Below are positions 17,205 to 27,934 of a stretch of 64,000 bases of DNA, piece by piece. Position 1 is the first letter of the stretch; each line of letters starts with the position of its first letter. Source of the DNA: Phycisphaerales bacterium (GTDB taxonomy: Bacteria; Planctomycetota; Phycisphaerae; Phycisphaerales; UBA1924); NCBI GenBank assembly GCA_029260495.1, contig JAJDDD010000009.1, positions 560,266 through 624,265 on the forward strand, in the 5' to 3' direction. The translations under genes and the position numbers were made by a program. The notes beneath the pieces are model-generated. The model had not been told where the DNA came from and ran no database searches. It saw only the letters and a list, made by a program, of their open reading frames with translations.

Positions 17205-18191
17205 TTAGAGCCCGTTGTTCTCTGCGAGCAGGCCTTCCTCAAGAGCGCGCCGAACCAACTCATCCACACGCTCATTCACCAGCTTCGTTCGAGTGGAAGC
17301 CTGCTCAGAAAGCTCCGCTTGCACCTTCTCCAGCCGCGCCTGGATGTGAACAATCTCGCGCTCCTTCATTTCAAGCCGCAACTCAAACTGCTCGCTCACC
17401 AGATCACCCAGCTTCGCACGCGCCGCAACAAGCTCCGCCGCCGTCGCGCTCTCAGGCTCCATGTTCGCGATCTCCCGCAGCGTCGTCGCGATATCCGCCC
17501 CAAGCCGCATCTCCCGTTTCCGTAACTCAAACGCTTCCGGATCACGATCCCGAATCTCATCAAGCCGATGAATCCGCGCGCCAACTTCCGACAGCGCTCG
17601 CCGCGCCATTTCAGGCCGCTCTTCTCTCAGCTTCGTCAGCCGCTCGTGCACCTCCGGGTTCACCTCGCCAAGCAGATCCAGCACATGCTGCTCCCGCTCT
17701 GGTGAAAGCGCCGGCGCCATACCGCGTCCGCCGCGTCGTCCTTCCACCCGGTCACGAACCTCTCCGCCTCCGCGCAGCCCAGCGTGATCTTCACCACGCC
17801 GCTGCCGCATTTGCTCGAGCCGTTCTTTTCGATCGCCACTTCTGCCTCCAGCCTCCGGTCGATCTCCACCACGCTCCCCCCGCGCTTCCCCTCGCCGCGC
17901 GCCGCCGCGCCCTTGTCCAGGTTCCTGCTGAAGCTCCGCATGAATCTCAACCAGGCCCGCGCCGCTCTCAAGCATCGCGATCGCGTGTTCAAGATGCTCC
18001 TGCCTCTCGCGCAACATCTCAATCTGCCGCGTAAGCCGCTCACGAGCAACATCCCGCTCACGATCCACCTTCACATCCCGCGCCGCCGCCGAATCATCCC
18101 TCGCTGCAAAACTCGCGCTCGCTCCGCCAATCATCGTCGCGCCTGCAAGCGTCCCCGCAGCCAGTAATATTGAAAATCGTTCATTCATCAT
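17205..18191 (-). CDS. Exported coiled-coil protein of an ECF-sigma operon
   Basis: This protein of about 328 residues has a signal-like start (MMNERFSILLAAGTLAGATM). GGGAG lies 8 nt upstream of the ATG at 18191, so the longer start at 18206 is unlikely. The mature part is highly charged helix with heptad-like repeats (RLTRQIEMLRERQEHLEHAI, later EREIVHIQARLEKVQAEL), split by a Gly/Arg-rich linker (RGGARRGEARGERGGDR). This resembles the Spy/CpxP/ZraP-like periplasmic helical proteins in general shape, but no specific family can be claimed. Its place after a sigma factor and a membrane protein suggests a role in envelope sensing. Confidence 0.6.
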   Translation of the reverse strand: MMNERFSILLAAGTLAGATMIGGASASFAARDDSAAARDVKVDRERDVARERLTRQIEMLRERQEHLEHAIAMLESGAGLVEIHAELQQEPGQGRGGARRGEARGERGGDRPEAGGRSGDRKERLEQMRQRRGEDHAGLRGGGEVRDRVEGRRGGRGMAPALSPEREQHVLDLLGEVNPEVHERLTKLREERPEMARRALSEVGARIHRLDEIRDRDPEAFELRKREMRLGADIATTLREIANMEPESATAAELVAARAKLGDLVSEQFELRLEMKEREIVHIQARLEKVQAELSEQASTRTKLVNERVDELVRRALEEGLLAENNGL

Positions 18192-18239
18192 CGCAAAAAC
18201 TCCCACAGAGAATGACCTATCCCAGCATTCTCTTATTGA

Positions 18240-18707
18240 TCAAAGTGTGTCATTCACCGTTAGTAAGTCACCTTCACCTGCATCCAACGCCAAAATCCGA
18301 AGCTCAATATCCTCAAGCTCCTCAACTTCCAAAGGCGCCCATTCCGAAACAGCCAACCATTCATCAACCGCAGCGCTCACCGCTTCAATATCACTCGCTG
18401 TGCCCGCCTCATTCGCAACCGTCCAAAGCAGGCCCGCTCCAGTCACCACCAGCCCAACGCACGCCGCCAGCGCGGCATTGCCCAGAATCTGTCGCCGAAA
18501 ACTCAGCCCTTTCCCAACCCGCACCGCGGCGTCGTGCGTCAACCCAATCTCCCCGCGCGTCAAAGCAAAAATCCGCTCGCCCACATCCCCCGCCGCCTCC
18601 CCAGCGTCAAATCGACCAAGCTCATCCAAAGACGCGATCAACCCCTCATGCTCCGCCTGCACTTCTGCGCTCAGGTTCTCATTCATATTGTTCGCCATCT
18701 CGCTCAT
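18240..18707 (-). CDS. Putative anti-sigma factor, single transmembrane segment
   Basis: The 155-residue protein has an acidic cytoplasmic N-terminus (about 75 residues), one transmembrane helix (NAALAACVGLVVTGAGLLW) and an acidic extracytoplasmic tail. It lacks the HxxxCxxC zinc motif of ZAS anti-sigmas. Its start overlaps the stop of the ECF sigma gene by 4 nt (ATGA), the usual arrangement for a sigma/anti-sigma pair. The role is inferred from this context. Confidence 0.6.
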   Translation of the reverse strand: MSEMANNMNENLSAEVQAEHEGLIASLDELGRFDAGEAAGDVGERIFALTRGEIGLTHDAAVRVGKGLSFRRQILGNAALAACVGLVVTGAGLLWTVANEAGTASDIEAVSAAVDEWLAVSEWAPLEVEELEDIELRILALDAGEGDLLTVNDTL

Positions 18708-19324
18708 CTCGCTGTCCTTTTAACGCCAACTGCATTCGTCATTCCAAACTCATCATCGCTGCTCCTCGCCAACGCCTCGCGCAGTTTCTTCAGCGCCCGA
18801 TGATGCCGCGCAAGCAGCGTTCCCACCGGCTCCTCAAGCGCCTCCGCCATCTGCGCAAACGAAAGCCCACCCCAGTGCCGAAGCTTCACCACCTCCTGAT
18901 CACACTCCGGCAAACAATCCAACGCCCTCCGCAAGCCCTCATCTCCCTCCCACGAAGCCCGATCCATCTTTCCGCCAACCCGCTCAGCAACACTCGCCGG
19001 CTCCATCGGCGTCGCCTGCCGCTTCCGCCGCCGCACTTCATCGCGCACACGATTCATCGCCACCCGAAACAGCCACGCCTCAAACCGTCCTGATTCTGAA
19101 TACGCCCCAGATCCAAGCTGCTCTGCGACCGTCGCAAACACCGACTGCGCCACATCCTCACACGCGCTCCCATCAAGCCGGCTCGCGCGCCCCATCGCAT
19201 ACACCCGCCGCCAATACCGCTCCACGATCTCCCGCCAAGCTGTCTCGTCACCGCGCGCAGCCGCAGCGACAAGCCCCGCCGTCTCCGGGATCGACCTCGT
19301 CATGGAAGCAGGCATCAGCCTCAT
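18704..19324 (-). CDS. RNA polymerase sigma factor, ECF type
   Basis: The 206-residue protein has sigma region 2 (residues 30-100: WREIVERYWRRVYAMGRASR, then EDVAQSVFATVAEQL, then FEAWLFRVAMNRVRDE) and region 4 (residues 135-185, with LSFAQMAEALEEPVGTLLARHHRAL as the helix-turn-helix). Regions 1.1 and 3 are absent, so it belongs to the ECF group. An in-frame ATG at 19303 is an alternative start. It precedes the anti-sigma candidate with a 4-nt overlap and the exported coiled-coil gene. Confidence 0.88.
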   Translation of the reverse strand: MRLMPASMTRSIPETAGLVAAAARGDETAWREIVERYWRRVYAMGRASRLDGSACEDVAQSVFATVAEQLGSGAYSESGRFEAWLFRVAMNRVRDEVRRRKRQATPMEPASVAERVGGKMDRASWEGDEGLRRALDCLPECDQEVVKLRHWGGLSFAQMAEALEEPVGTLLARHHRALKKLREALARSSDDEFGMTNAVGVKRTAR

Positions 19325-19377
19325 CTATCGGTTCAACGCCCCACGCCCGGGCTCTATTGCATTGGCGTACACAACCC

Positions 19378-19414
19378 AACAAAAAAGACCGACCCCACAA
19401 CGCAGGAGCCGGTC
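19378..19414 (-). terminator. Rho-independent terminator after the FG-GAP gene
   Basis: GACCG/CGGTC arms (19387-19391, 19410-19414) continue with CTCC/GGGG pairing; the minus strand continues with TTTTTTG. It lies 34 nt beyond the stop at 19448. Confidence 0.75.
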
Positions 19415-19447
19415 CGAAAATATTCATTCAACTCGGGAAAAACTGCT

Positions 19448-21208
19448 TCAGGGCGTTACGTCCCAGTTTCCAAGCAGGAGCGCGATATCCGCCGCCCCAA
19501 CATTCCCATCCCGATTCACATCCGTCGGCTGCGCATGCACAGGCCCCCACGAACCCAGCGCCAGCGCCATGTCCGCAGCTCCAACCAGCCCGTCTCCGTT
19601 CACATCCCCAGTCTTCGGCGACTGAATCGTCAGATGCTGATTCGCAGCTACATTCGTCTGCGTCGTCACGCGACCATCCGCCCACTCCACCCGAACCTCA
19701 TCAATCGTCGCAGCGGCGCCAAGCCCGAAATGCGCTGAGAGTTCACTTTGCGTCGCATAGTTCGACCCGCCATCAATCGAACGCATCTGCGTCACTCCGC
19801 CGATCGTCACGAACACCATGCTCCCCATTCCGTTCGGCGTCTGAAAATTATCCGTCGAAGTGTCAAGCACAACCCGCAGCCACCCGCCCGTCCCCGGCGT
19901 CAGATCATTGCGATACAGGCGAATCTCATCACGATTCGTAAACATCACAAAGTCCTGATCCCCATCAAGATCAAAATCAATCGCCCCCAGCCCGCGCCCC
20001 TGAAGCAGGTAGTCCATACCCAGCGACACCGCTTCTTCTGTGAATATTGGGTGCCCAAAACCGCCCGTATCGCCTTGGTTCATAAACACCTTGGCGTTCT
20101 CAAACTCATACGCCGGCGTCGGTGTCCACCCGTTCACCTCAACGATGTCAAGATCAGCATCATGGTCAAGGTCCACCGCTACCGTGCCCCATCCCCAGCC
20201 GCCATTATTGACGCCAGCTGGCATCGATACGTCCGCATACGTCCCATCCCCCTGATTCTGATACAGCACGTTCCCAGAAAAACGTGGATCATCTCCAGGA
20301 TCCTGATGAATGGAAGAGACGTACCAATCCATCAGCCCGTCGCCGTTAAAATCGCCGACCGTGCTGCCCATTCCGTTCATGTCAATGATCGCGCCGACAG
20401 CGACTGTTTCATCGCTGAACGTTCCGTCACAGTTGTTCACGTAATACCGAGACGTATTGAAGTCCGCCGCCATAATGAGTTCGGGCCAACCATCGCCCGT
20501 CATATCAACAAAACGAGGCGCAAAGCTGTACACCGCCGGATCAAGCACACCCGCCGCAACGGTCACGTCAGTGAATGTCTCATCGCCATTGTTCCGGTAC
20601 AACGTCCCGCGTCGATCCGTCTGACCCCATGAACCAATGAAGAGATCAAGGTCGCCGTCACGGTCATAATCACCAAACGCGCCCGCCGTCCCCGAATAGT
20701 TCGTTGTCGTTGTGAAGTTCACACCCGCAAGTGCGCCCATCTCGGTGAACGTGCTGTTTCCATTATTTCGGTACAGCCGGTGCTGTCCCACCAACCCGCC
20801 CGAACCAACTGGCCCATAGCTCGTCACGAAGAGATCAAGGTGCCCGTCATTATTAAAATCACCCGCCGCTGCCCCATTGCCCAGGTGAGTTGCATCCACA
20901 CCCCACGCCGCCGCCTGATTTGTAAATGTGCCGTCTCCATCATTAATGAACAGCATGTCCGCGCCACCTTCAGCGCGAACATAGAAAATATCCGGGAAGC
21001 CATCGTTATTAAAATCCCCAATAGCTCCGCCGCTGTTCATCTTGTCGAAGTTCGGATCCAGCTCAGACAAATCGTGCGCCGCAATCACACCCGGGGTCTC
21101 AAAAAGTTCACACGATGTCGTCTCATTCGAAAATGAAAGCTGCGCGGAGGCCACGCTACACAAGGCGCCGCTCAGTCCAATCAAAAGCACTTTCTGCATG
21201 CCACGCAT
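19448..21208 (-). CDS. Secreted FG-GAP/VCBS (ASPIC/UnbV-type) repeat protein with dockerin-like C-terminus
   Basis: This 586-residue exported protein has a signal peptide ending near SVASAQ. It then carries six or more FG-GAP-type Ca-binding repeats (GDFNNDGFPDIF, GDFNNDGHLDLF, GDYDRDGDLDLF, DMTGDGWPELIM, GDFNGDGLMDW, DLDHDADLDIV, DFDLDGDQDFVMF), forming a beta-propeller. An ASPIC/UnbV-like domain follows (about residues 430-520, with GGSNYATQSELSAHFGLG and VRVEWADGR). The last about 60 residues hold two dockerin-like loops: GDVNGDGLVGAADMALALG and TDVNRDGNVGAADIALLLG, each ending in a W-G or W-D. Such tails recur in planctomycete secreted proteins. Upstream motifs resemble those of the next gene. 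Confidence 0.85.
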   Translation of the reverse strand: MRGMQKVLLIGLSGALCSVASAQLSFSNETTSCELFETPGVIAAHDLSELDPNFDKMNSGGAIGDFNNDGFPDIFYVRAEGGADMLFINDGDGTFTNQAAAWGVDATHLGNGAAAGDFNNDGHLDLFVTSYGPVGSGGLVGQHRLYRNNGNSTFTEMGALAGVNFTTTTNYSGTAGAFGDYDRDGDLDLFIGSWGQTDRRGTLYRNNGDETFTDVTVAAGVLDPAVYSFAPRFVDMTGDGWPELIMAADFNTSRYYVNNCDGTFSDETVAVGAIIDMNGMGSTVGDFNGDGLMDWYVSSIHQDPGDDPRFSGNVLYQNQGDGTYADVSMPAGVNNGGWGWGTVAVDLDHDADLDIVEVNGWTPTPAYEFENAKVFMNQGDTGGFGHPIFTEEAVSLGMDYLLQGRGLGAIDFDLDGDQDFVMFTNRDEIRLYRNDLTPGTGGWLRVVLDTSTDNFQTPNGMGSMVFVTIGGVTQMRSIDGGSNYATQSELSAHFGLGAAATIDEVRVEWADGRVTTQTNVAANQHLTIQSPKTGDVNGDGLVGAADMALALGSWGPVHAQPTDVNRDGNVGAADIALLLGNWDVTP

Positions 21209-21343
21209 TGGTTGTCGCTCCAGTTGTCCTTGCGCTCAACCTTCGTCCAAGATCCCACGAGTGACCTGGTGCGAACGCTGGCGCCAAAAACTCTCCTGAA
21301 CTCACCGACTCACAGAATCCAATCTGCTCGTCAATACAAGAAT

Positions 21344-21367
21344 ACTCCGTACTTTCCCTAGAGGGAA
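21344..21367. promoter_or_regulatory. ACTCCGTA box plus TTCCCT/AGGGAA palindrome upstream of the FG-GAP gene
   Basis: The inverted repeat TTCCCT-AG-AGGGAA abuts an ACTCCGTA box. Both TTCCCTAG and ACTCCGTA recur near the P-domain gene (22363-22370 and 22488-22495). These may be activator or repressor sites shared by the two secreted-protein genes. Confidence 0.35.
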
Positions 21368-21483
21368 GTGCCAAGCGCGAGAACGCAACTCGACGAAAGT
21401 CACTACAGCTTCTCAGTGGCGTGTGCTTGAACCTGACCGATGAACACAATCTGTCGATTCAGATCAACCGGACAACGATATCC

Positions 21484-21518
21484 AAAAGAACAGCCCCGGC
21501 CTTCCGACCAGGGCTGTT
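21484..21518 (-). terminator. Rho-independent terminator after the PEP-CTERM gene
   Basis: AACAGCCC (21489-21496) pairs with GGGCTGTT (21511-21518); minus strand continues CTTTTGG. Confidence 0.75.
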
Positions 21519-21558
21519 GAAATATCAAGTCGTCAAAGCCATCAAATCAGGCTTTCAT

Positions 21559-22227
21559 TCAGCGACGACGACGGATCCCGGCCAGACCGCCGAGAACCAA
21601 GAGGCCCGCAGCGCCAGGCGCCGGAACCGCGTCAACGTGCAGCGTCCAGGAAACCAGATCGCCGAAGTCGCCACCACCGAAGTCTTCAATCTCGAGCGTC
21701 CAGACGCCCTGCTTATCGAGGCCGCCGAACGTCGCGACGAATGACGACGGGGCGCCAAGAGAATCCTCCGGAGCGTACTCGCCGCCAGGGATGACGTCAT
21801 CAGTGCCCGTCAACGCGACTGCAGTCGCAGTCATGTCGCCAGCAAACGCATCATTGAACGAGTAATCGCCGCCGAGGTTGGAGCTGTCGCCAAAATCAAA
21901 CGCGTCAAGCGGATCGAGCTGGCCGGTGCGATTCAGGAAGGTCATGCTCTGCCCACCGGGGCCGGTCAGCGTCGCAACAAGGTCGCCAACCCAACTGTGG
22001 GTCATACCCGTCAGGACAACCGTGACGTCCTTGACCGCGCCGCTATTCAAAACTTCAACACTGCTGCTGAAGACCGAGTCAGGGGCGCCATCGCCGCCGG
22101 TCCCGACTGGCGGAACCAGACCGCCGGCGCCTTCAAGCCAGACCGTCTTGCCGGAGCTCGCCGCAGCGATCGAAGTTGTGGCGGCCAGCGCCAAACCCGT
22201 GATCGCAATTAAAGCTGTCTTAGACAT
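21559..22227 (-). CDS. P-domain exported protein with PEP-CTERM-like sorting tail
   Basis: The 222-residue protein has a signal peptide (MSKTALIAITGLALAATTSIAAAS), then a beta-sandwich resembling the proprotein-convertase P domain (VTVVLTGMTHSWVGDLVATL, then DLVSWTLHVDAVPAP). It ends in the PEP-CTERM variant VPAPGAAGLLVLGG followed by a short hydrophobic helix and RRRR, the tail recognised by exosortase-type systems in Phycisphaerae-like genomes. The Shine-Dalgarno is strong: AGGAGAG about 6 nt before the ATG. No exosortase gene lies in the window. Confidence 0.8.
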   Translation of the reverse strand: MSKTALIAITGLALAATTSIAAASSGKTVWLEGAGGLVPPVGTGGDGAPDSVFSSSVEVLNSGAVKDVTVVLTGMTHSWVGDLVATLTGPGGQSMTFLNRTGQLDPLDAFDFGDSSNLGGDYSFNDAFAGDMTATAVALTGTDDVIPGGEYAPEDSLGAPSSFVATFGGLDKQGVWTLEIEDFGGGDFGDLVSWTLHVDAVPAPGAAGLLVLGGLAGIRRRR

Positions 22228-22575
22228 GTTTCTTCTCTCCTTGGTTTCTCACAAAAAATTATGTGACTCATGCAAATACACACCACCGCCACTTCGGCGC
22301 CGATGAAAAGGTTCCACTGCGTTTGCTGAGACCCCCGTCCAGGCACACTCCCCAAGGCGCGCTTCCCTAGCGCCCATCAGGCAAAAAATACAGAATGTGC
22401 TGTGAACGTGTTCCAACCTCCGACAGACAGAGTGTTCCCTTCCTAAAGAGATTATTACCACGACTTCCCATCCCCCGCAACCAGTAAACTCCGTATTGCC
22501 CTCATAATCAGCAATACTGCCCTTCTTGTTCCCGGACCTGCCCGCACCCTGCCCAACTTCACGCGTTCGAGCTCA
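22228..22575. other. Upstream region of the P-domain gene with operator-like repeats
   Basis: 348 nt. It holds a perfect inverted repeat GTATTGC (22493-22499) / GCAATAC (22511-22517), 11 nt apart, an ACTCCGTA box overlapping it (22488-22495), and TTCCCTAG (22363-22370) flanked by GCGC arms. The region is AT-richer than its surroundings, as expected for a promoter. No gene was seen. Confidence 0.45.
22493..22517. promoter_or_regulatory. GTATTGC / GCAATAC inverted repeat (operator candidate)
   Basis: Perfect 7-bp arms spaced 11 nt, about 265 nt upstream of the P-domain gene and about 60 nt from the end of the binding-protein gene. Symmetry suggests a dimeric regulator. The binding protein is unknown. 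Confidence 0.35.
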
Positions 22576-23466
22576 TCACCCCGTCACCTCGTCAATCCCC
22601 TTCTGAATCTCCGCAGCCACCTCCCCCAGCTCAGGGCTCGGAATCAGACTCGCCGGGTGCGTCACCACCACCACCCGCCCCCCCTCGACCGCCGCAAGCC
22701 CCAGCCCCTCCAGTTTCCCAACCGCCCCCCGCGCCCGCGCTGTATCATCACCCGGAGCAAAAAACACGATCACCCCCGGATCAATCCGCCGCAGTTCCTC
22801 ACGATCCAGCGTCACATACGCACTCCCACGCTTGATCGCCGGCTCATATCCCATCGCCTCAATCATCTGCTGATGAAACGAGCCCGGCCCCGCGACATCC
22901 AGCGGCTCCATCCAATACACGAGCAACACCGTCCCCGCCCGCTCGCGCGCCGCCTCATCCGCCACGCCCCAAGCCCCCCGCATCTCCGCTGCCAGCTCTC
23001 CCGCCCGCTCCCGCGCTCCAGCATCTCCGACAACCTCCGCCACACGCACCGTCGCCTCCGCCACATCCTCCAGCGTCAACAACCCAAAGTTCTCAAGCTC
23101 CCACCCCTCGCGCTCAGCCAGCTCCGCCAACCGCGCCGGCGGACCCCGCGAGCCCCACTCCATCAGCACATGCGTCGGCTTCACCCGCAGCAGAGTCTCA
23201 TAGTCAATCCCCACCTGATCTCCCCCTGTCGGCAACCCCTCATCCAAAAACGCATCACTCCCATGCCGCGCCACAATCAACTCCTCCAGCCCCAGCGCCC
23301 GCATCGTCAGCCCAATCGCCGGCGACAGGGCCGCCACCCGCACATCGCTTGCTTCACTTCCCCCCGTGCTCCCCATCTCACTGTCTGATGATCCCCCACA
23401 TCCCGCGCATGCAATCATCACCATCACAGCTGCACACTGCGCGATCGCCCGTCCTATCGCCCTCAC
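22576..23466 (-). CDS. Periplasmic binding lipoprotein of a metal/cobalamin ABC importer
   Basis: This protein of 296 residues has a signal ending in a lipobox (IACAGCGG). The mature domain shows the class III substrate-binding fold of BtuF/FepB-type proteins: SPAIGLTMRALGLEE near the start, RRIDPGVIVFFA in the second lobe, and a long linker helix between. Such proteins bind vitamin B12, haem or ferric siderophores; the ligand cannot be read here, and its membrane and ATPase partners are not in the window. The start overlaps the stop of the upstream BshC-like gene by 4 nt, so the two are translated together. Confidence 0.7.
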   Translation of the reverse strand: MRAIGRAIAQCAAVMVMIACAGCGGSSDSEMGSTGGSEASDVRVAALSPAIGLTMRALGLEELIVARHGSDAFLDEGLPTGGDQVGIDYETLLRVKPTHVLMEWGSRGPPARLAELAEREGWELENFGLLTLEDVAEATVRVAEVVGDAGARERAGELAAEMRGAWGVADEAARERAGTVLLVYWMEPLDVAGPGSFHQQMIEAMGYEPAIKRGSAYVTLDREELRRIDPGVIVFFAPGDDTARARGAVGKLEGLGLAAVEGGRVVVVTHPASLIPSPELGEVAAEIQKGIDEVTG

Positions 23467-24908
23467 GTCCGCTTCATCACAATCGCCCCATCAATCGCCG
23501 CCTGAAGAGCCCTCAGCTTCTCTTCGCCGAGCAACGCAAACGCCCACGTCCTGCTCCCCGCCACATCTCTACTCGCCAGCTTCTTCTCCACCTTCCCAAC
23601 CTCAGCCTCCAGCTCCCCAAGCTCCCCAGCCCGCTCCCGTCGATACTGCGTTAAGAGTTCCTGCGCCTGCCCATACAGCTGCGCCCGCGCCTCACTCCCC
23701 CGTGCCGCCGCATCTATCTCCCGCACCAATCGCGCCCGCTCCCCCTCAAGCTCAGTGCTGCCAATCATCCCCGGATGATGCCTCGCATGATGCGCCCGCC
23801 ACTTCGCCCGCGCAAAGTCCTCCTCGGTCACGTCACCCCCAGGCAAATCCATGCGAACTGTCGCCGTCACCAGCGCCGCCGGCGCCAGCCGCTCACCAAG
23901 CCACAACGCAAACCACCGCTCCGTCGCCTCGTCATACGCCGCCCCGCCCGTTCCATGAATAAAAAGTTCGCACCCCGCCAGTCGCACGATCCCCGTCAAC
24001 AGCATCGCGCGCGGCGCCAACTTCTCAATCTTCAATCCACCCAATTCCCCTGCAAAAACTCGCCTCCGCGTCCCATCCGCCCCAAGTCTCCACAACGGCA
24101 ACTCAATCAGGTCAACATCATCGCTCATCGCCAGCGCTCCCACACCAGCCCCGCCAACTTCCGTCACCGCTTCATTAAACGACCGCGCCGCGCGTCCCGG
24201 ATCGCGCCGCATCATTTCGACCAACTCCCTAAAGAGCGTTGTTTTGTGCAATTCCGTCGCAAAAAGAGTTGGCGCCGGTTCAACAAACCGCTCCAATAAA
24301 TCATCCAGCGCACCGCTGACCTGCCGCGCCGCCGTTGCCTCTCCCTCATTCTTGCGCAGCGCTGCAATCACGCTCGCCGCCCCCTCCCGGGCCGACTCAG
24401 TCGCCGCATCATCAACACACGCGCCTTCTCGAACAACCATCGCCGGCAACCGTCCCGCCGCCTTGTCGCCATGCCCTGCATCGCTCTGTGCAACTGACAG
24501 CTCCCGCCGCACCAGGCCTTTCGGTGTCTGCGCTGGATACGCCAGCCTTTCTCCATCAAACGCATCCTGATCAGGCACAAGCCACACCGCGCTGGCGCCA
24601 AACCGCTCACTCGCCTTGGCGCCCGCCAGTCGCTTCGCCAAAATTCCCGCGTGCCAAAACTCCGCCTGATGTCCGCTCATCACGATCGGCTCGTCTGTAG
24701 GGAGTCCAAGCTCGCGACGAAACTGCTCCGCCCGCCCAGCCTTTCGTCCCGCCCACGCCCGGCTGATCAACTCCCCCCAACCCGCCGCCGCCGGCTCAAG
24801 TCGCACTTCAACACTGGCCGCGCGCTCAGATTCTCGCGCGCAGCTCGTCGCCGAGCCTCGCACCATTTCTTTCGGCGCTTCGCAACAGTGCCCAATGTTC
24901 ATGAACAT
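23463..24908 (-). CDS. BshC-like protein (bacillithiol synthase family candidate)
   Basis: This protein of 481 residues resembles BshC at two places: IVMSGHQAEFWHAGILAKRL matches the GGQQAGLLTGPLYTI element, and VWLVPDQDAFDGERLAYP matches the FWVAGEDHDLDE segment. A C-terminal coiled coil (RERAGELGELEAEVGKVEKK) also fits. The middle contains FIHGTGGAAYDEATERWF, which I do not recall in BshC proper, so it may belong to an uncharacterised branch. BshC adds cysteine to glucosaminyl-malate, but this function is not proven here. I chose the ATG at 24908, which has GAGG about 4 nt upstream and overlaps the preceding stop by 10 nt. Confidence 0.5.
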   Translation of the reverse strand: MFMNIGHCCEAPKEMVRGSATSCARESERAASVEVRLEPAAAGWGELISRAWAGRKAGRAEQFRRELGLPTDEPIVMSGHQAEFWHAGILAKRLAGAKASERFGASAVWLVPDQDAFDGERLAYPAQTPKGLVRRELSVAQSDAGHGDKAAGRLPAMVVREGACVDDAATESAREGAASVIAALRKNEGEATAARQVSGALDDLLERFVEPAPTLFATELHKTTLFRELVEMMRRDPGRAARSFNEAVTEVGGAGVGALAMSDDVDLIELPLWRLGADGTRRRVFAGELGGLKIEKLAPRAMLLTGIVRLAGCELFIHGTGGAAYDEATERWFALWLGERLAPAALVTATVRMDLPGGDVTEEDFARAKWRAHHARHHPGMIGSTELEGERARLVREIDAAARGSEARAQLYGQAQELLTQYRRERAGELGELEAEVGKVEKKLASRDVAGSRTWAFALLGEEKLRALQAAIDGAIVMKRT

Positions 24909-25663
24909 CGTTCCTCGCCCGCGCTCATCGCTGCTCCCGCGCACAACCGCACTGGTTCATCACTCTCTCGCTCGCTCTGCGCAATCGCCTCATCCAGCAC
25001 ACGCCGATAGTGAGTGATCCTCGTCTCCGGATCATTTAACGGCCCGCCAAACGTGCGATTCGGATCGTTATAAATCAGCCGCACCGGAATCTCTGTGATC
25101 CGCAGCCCCGCTGCCCCCGCCTGGGCCCAGAACTGCATCGGAAACGCATACCCATCCTCCGACAACTCCAACCTGCGCACCGCCTCAACTCGATACGCCT
25201 TAAACCCGCAAAATGCATCCGTGAGCGTGAGCCCCAGGCGTTCATTAATCTCCCGCGTGATTTCGCCATTGATTGACCGCCGATCTGCGGGCGGCGAATC
25301 TCCATTTTCATCCTTCTCTAAATACCGCGACCCGCTCACCACGTCCCATCGCCCGGAACGCGCCGTCTCGATGAACATCGGAATCGCAGCAGGCTCATGC
25401 TGTTCATCGCAATCAATCGTCACCACCCAGTCATACCCATCGACGCACGCCCACCGGAACGCATCCTGCAAGCTGCGCCCATACCCCCGATTCTCCGCAT
25501 GCCGAATCACCTCCACCCGGTGCTTGCCAAGCAAACAAGGCGTCAAATCAGTCGATCCATCATCAATCACCAGCACATCCGACGCGTATTCGCGCACCCG
25601 CGCCAGCACTCGATTCACATACTTCTGCTCGTTGTAAACCGGAATCGCTACAAGTGTCCGCAC
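24899..25663 (-). CDS. Family 2 glycosyltransferase (dolichyl-phosphate-mannose-synthase type)
   Basis: The 254-residue protein has the GT-A fold with LVAIPVYNEQKYV at the start, VIDDGSTDLT, ENRGYGRSLQDAF and TIDCDEQHEP (the DxD-type metal site). These motifs match DPM1-like enzymes making polyprenyl-phosphate sugars, although the C-terminal membrane region of full-length forms is missing. The GTG at 25663 (VRTLVAIP) is favoured over a TTG at 25693; neither start is strong. It runs 10 nt into the BshC-like gene, forming one transcript with it and the binding-protein gene. Confidence 0.82.
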   Translation of the reverse strand: MRTLVAIPVYNEQKYVNRVLARVREYASDVLVIDDGSTDLTPCLLGKHRVEVIRHAENRGYGRSLQDAFRWACVDGYDWVVTIDCDEQHEPAAIPMFIETARSGRWDVVSGSRYLEKDENGDSPPADRRSINGEITREINERLGLTLTDAFCGFKAYRVEAVRRLELSEDGYAFPMQFWAQAGAAGLRITEIPVRLIYNDPNRTFGGPLNDPETRITHYRRVLDEAIAQSERESDEPVRLCAGAAMSAGEERCS

Positions 25664-25755
25664 AAACAATCCCTTTCGCGTTTCCTTACACAAAACTGAT
25701 CAACAAAATCAGGACCCAATCGTAGGCGTTAAAACCAACCTCGCTCCATCTCCCT

Positions 25756-27849
<2,094 letters not shown>

Positions 27850-27934
27850 TTATGGTATCGGCGTGCGGCGTGCGCCTCATCTACCGGGTTTGTGCGCGGC
27901 GTCTACCTCGCTGGTGCGCGATTTGCGATAGTGT

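Larger units (their letters stand above)
21209..21558. other. Intergenic region with operator-like palindrome and terminator
   Basis: 350 nt. It holds the terminator of the next gene (21484-21518), and a region upstream of the FG-GAP gene with the palindrome TTCCCT-AG-AGGGAA (21354-21367) and an ACTCCGTA box (21344-21351). No gene was seen. Confidence 0.5.
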
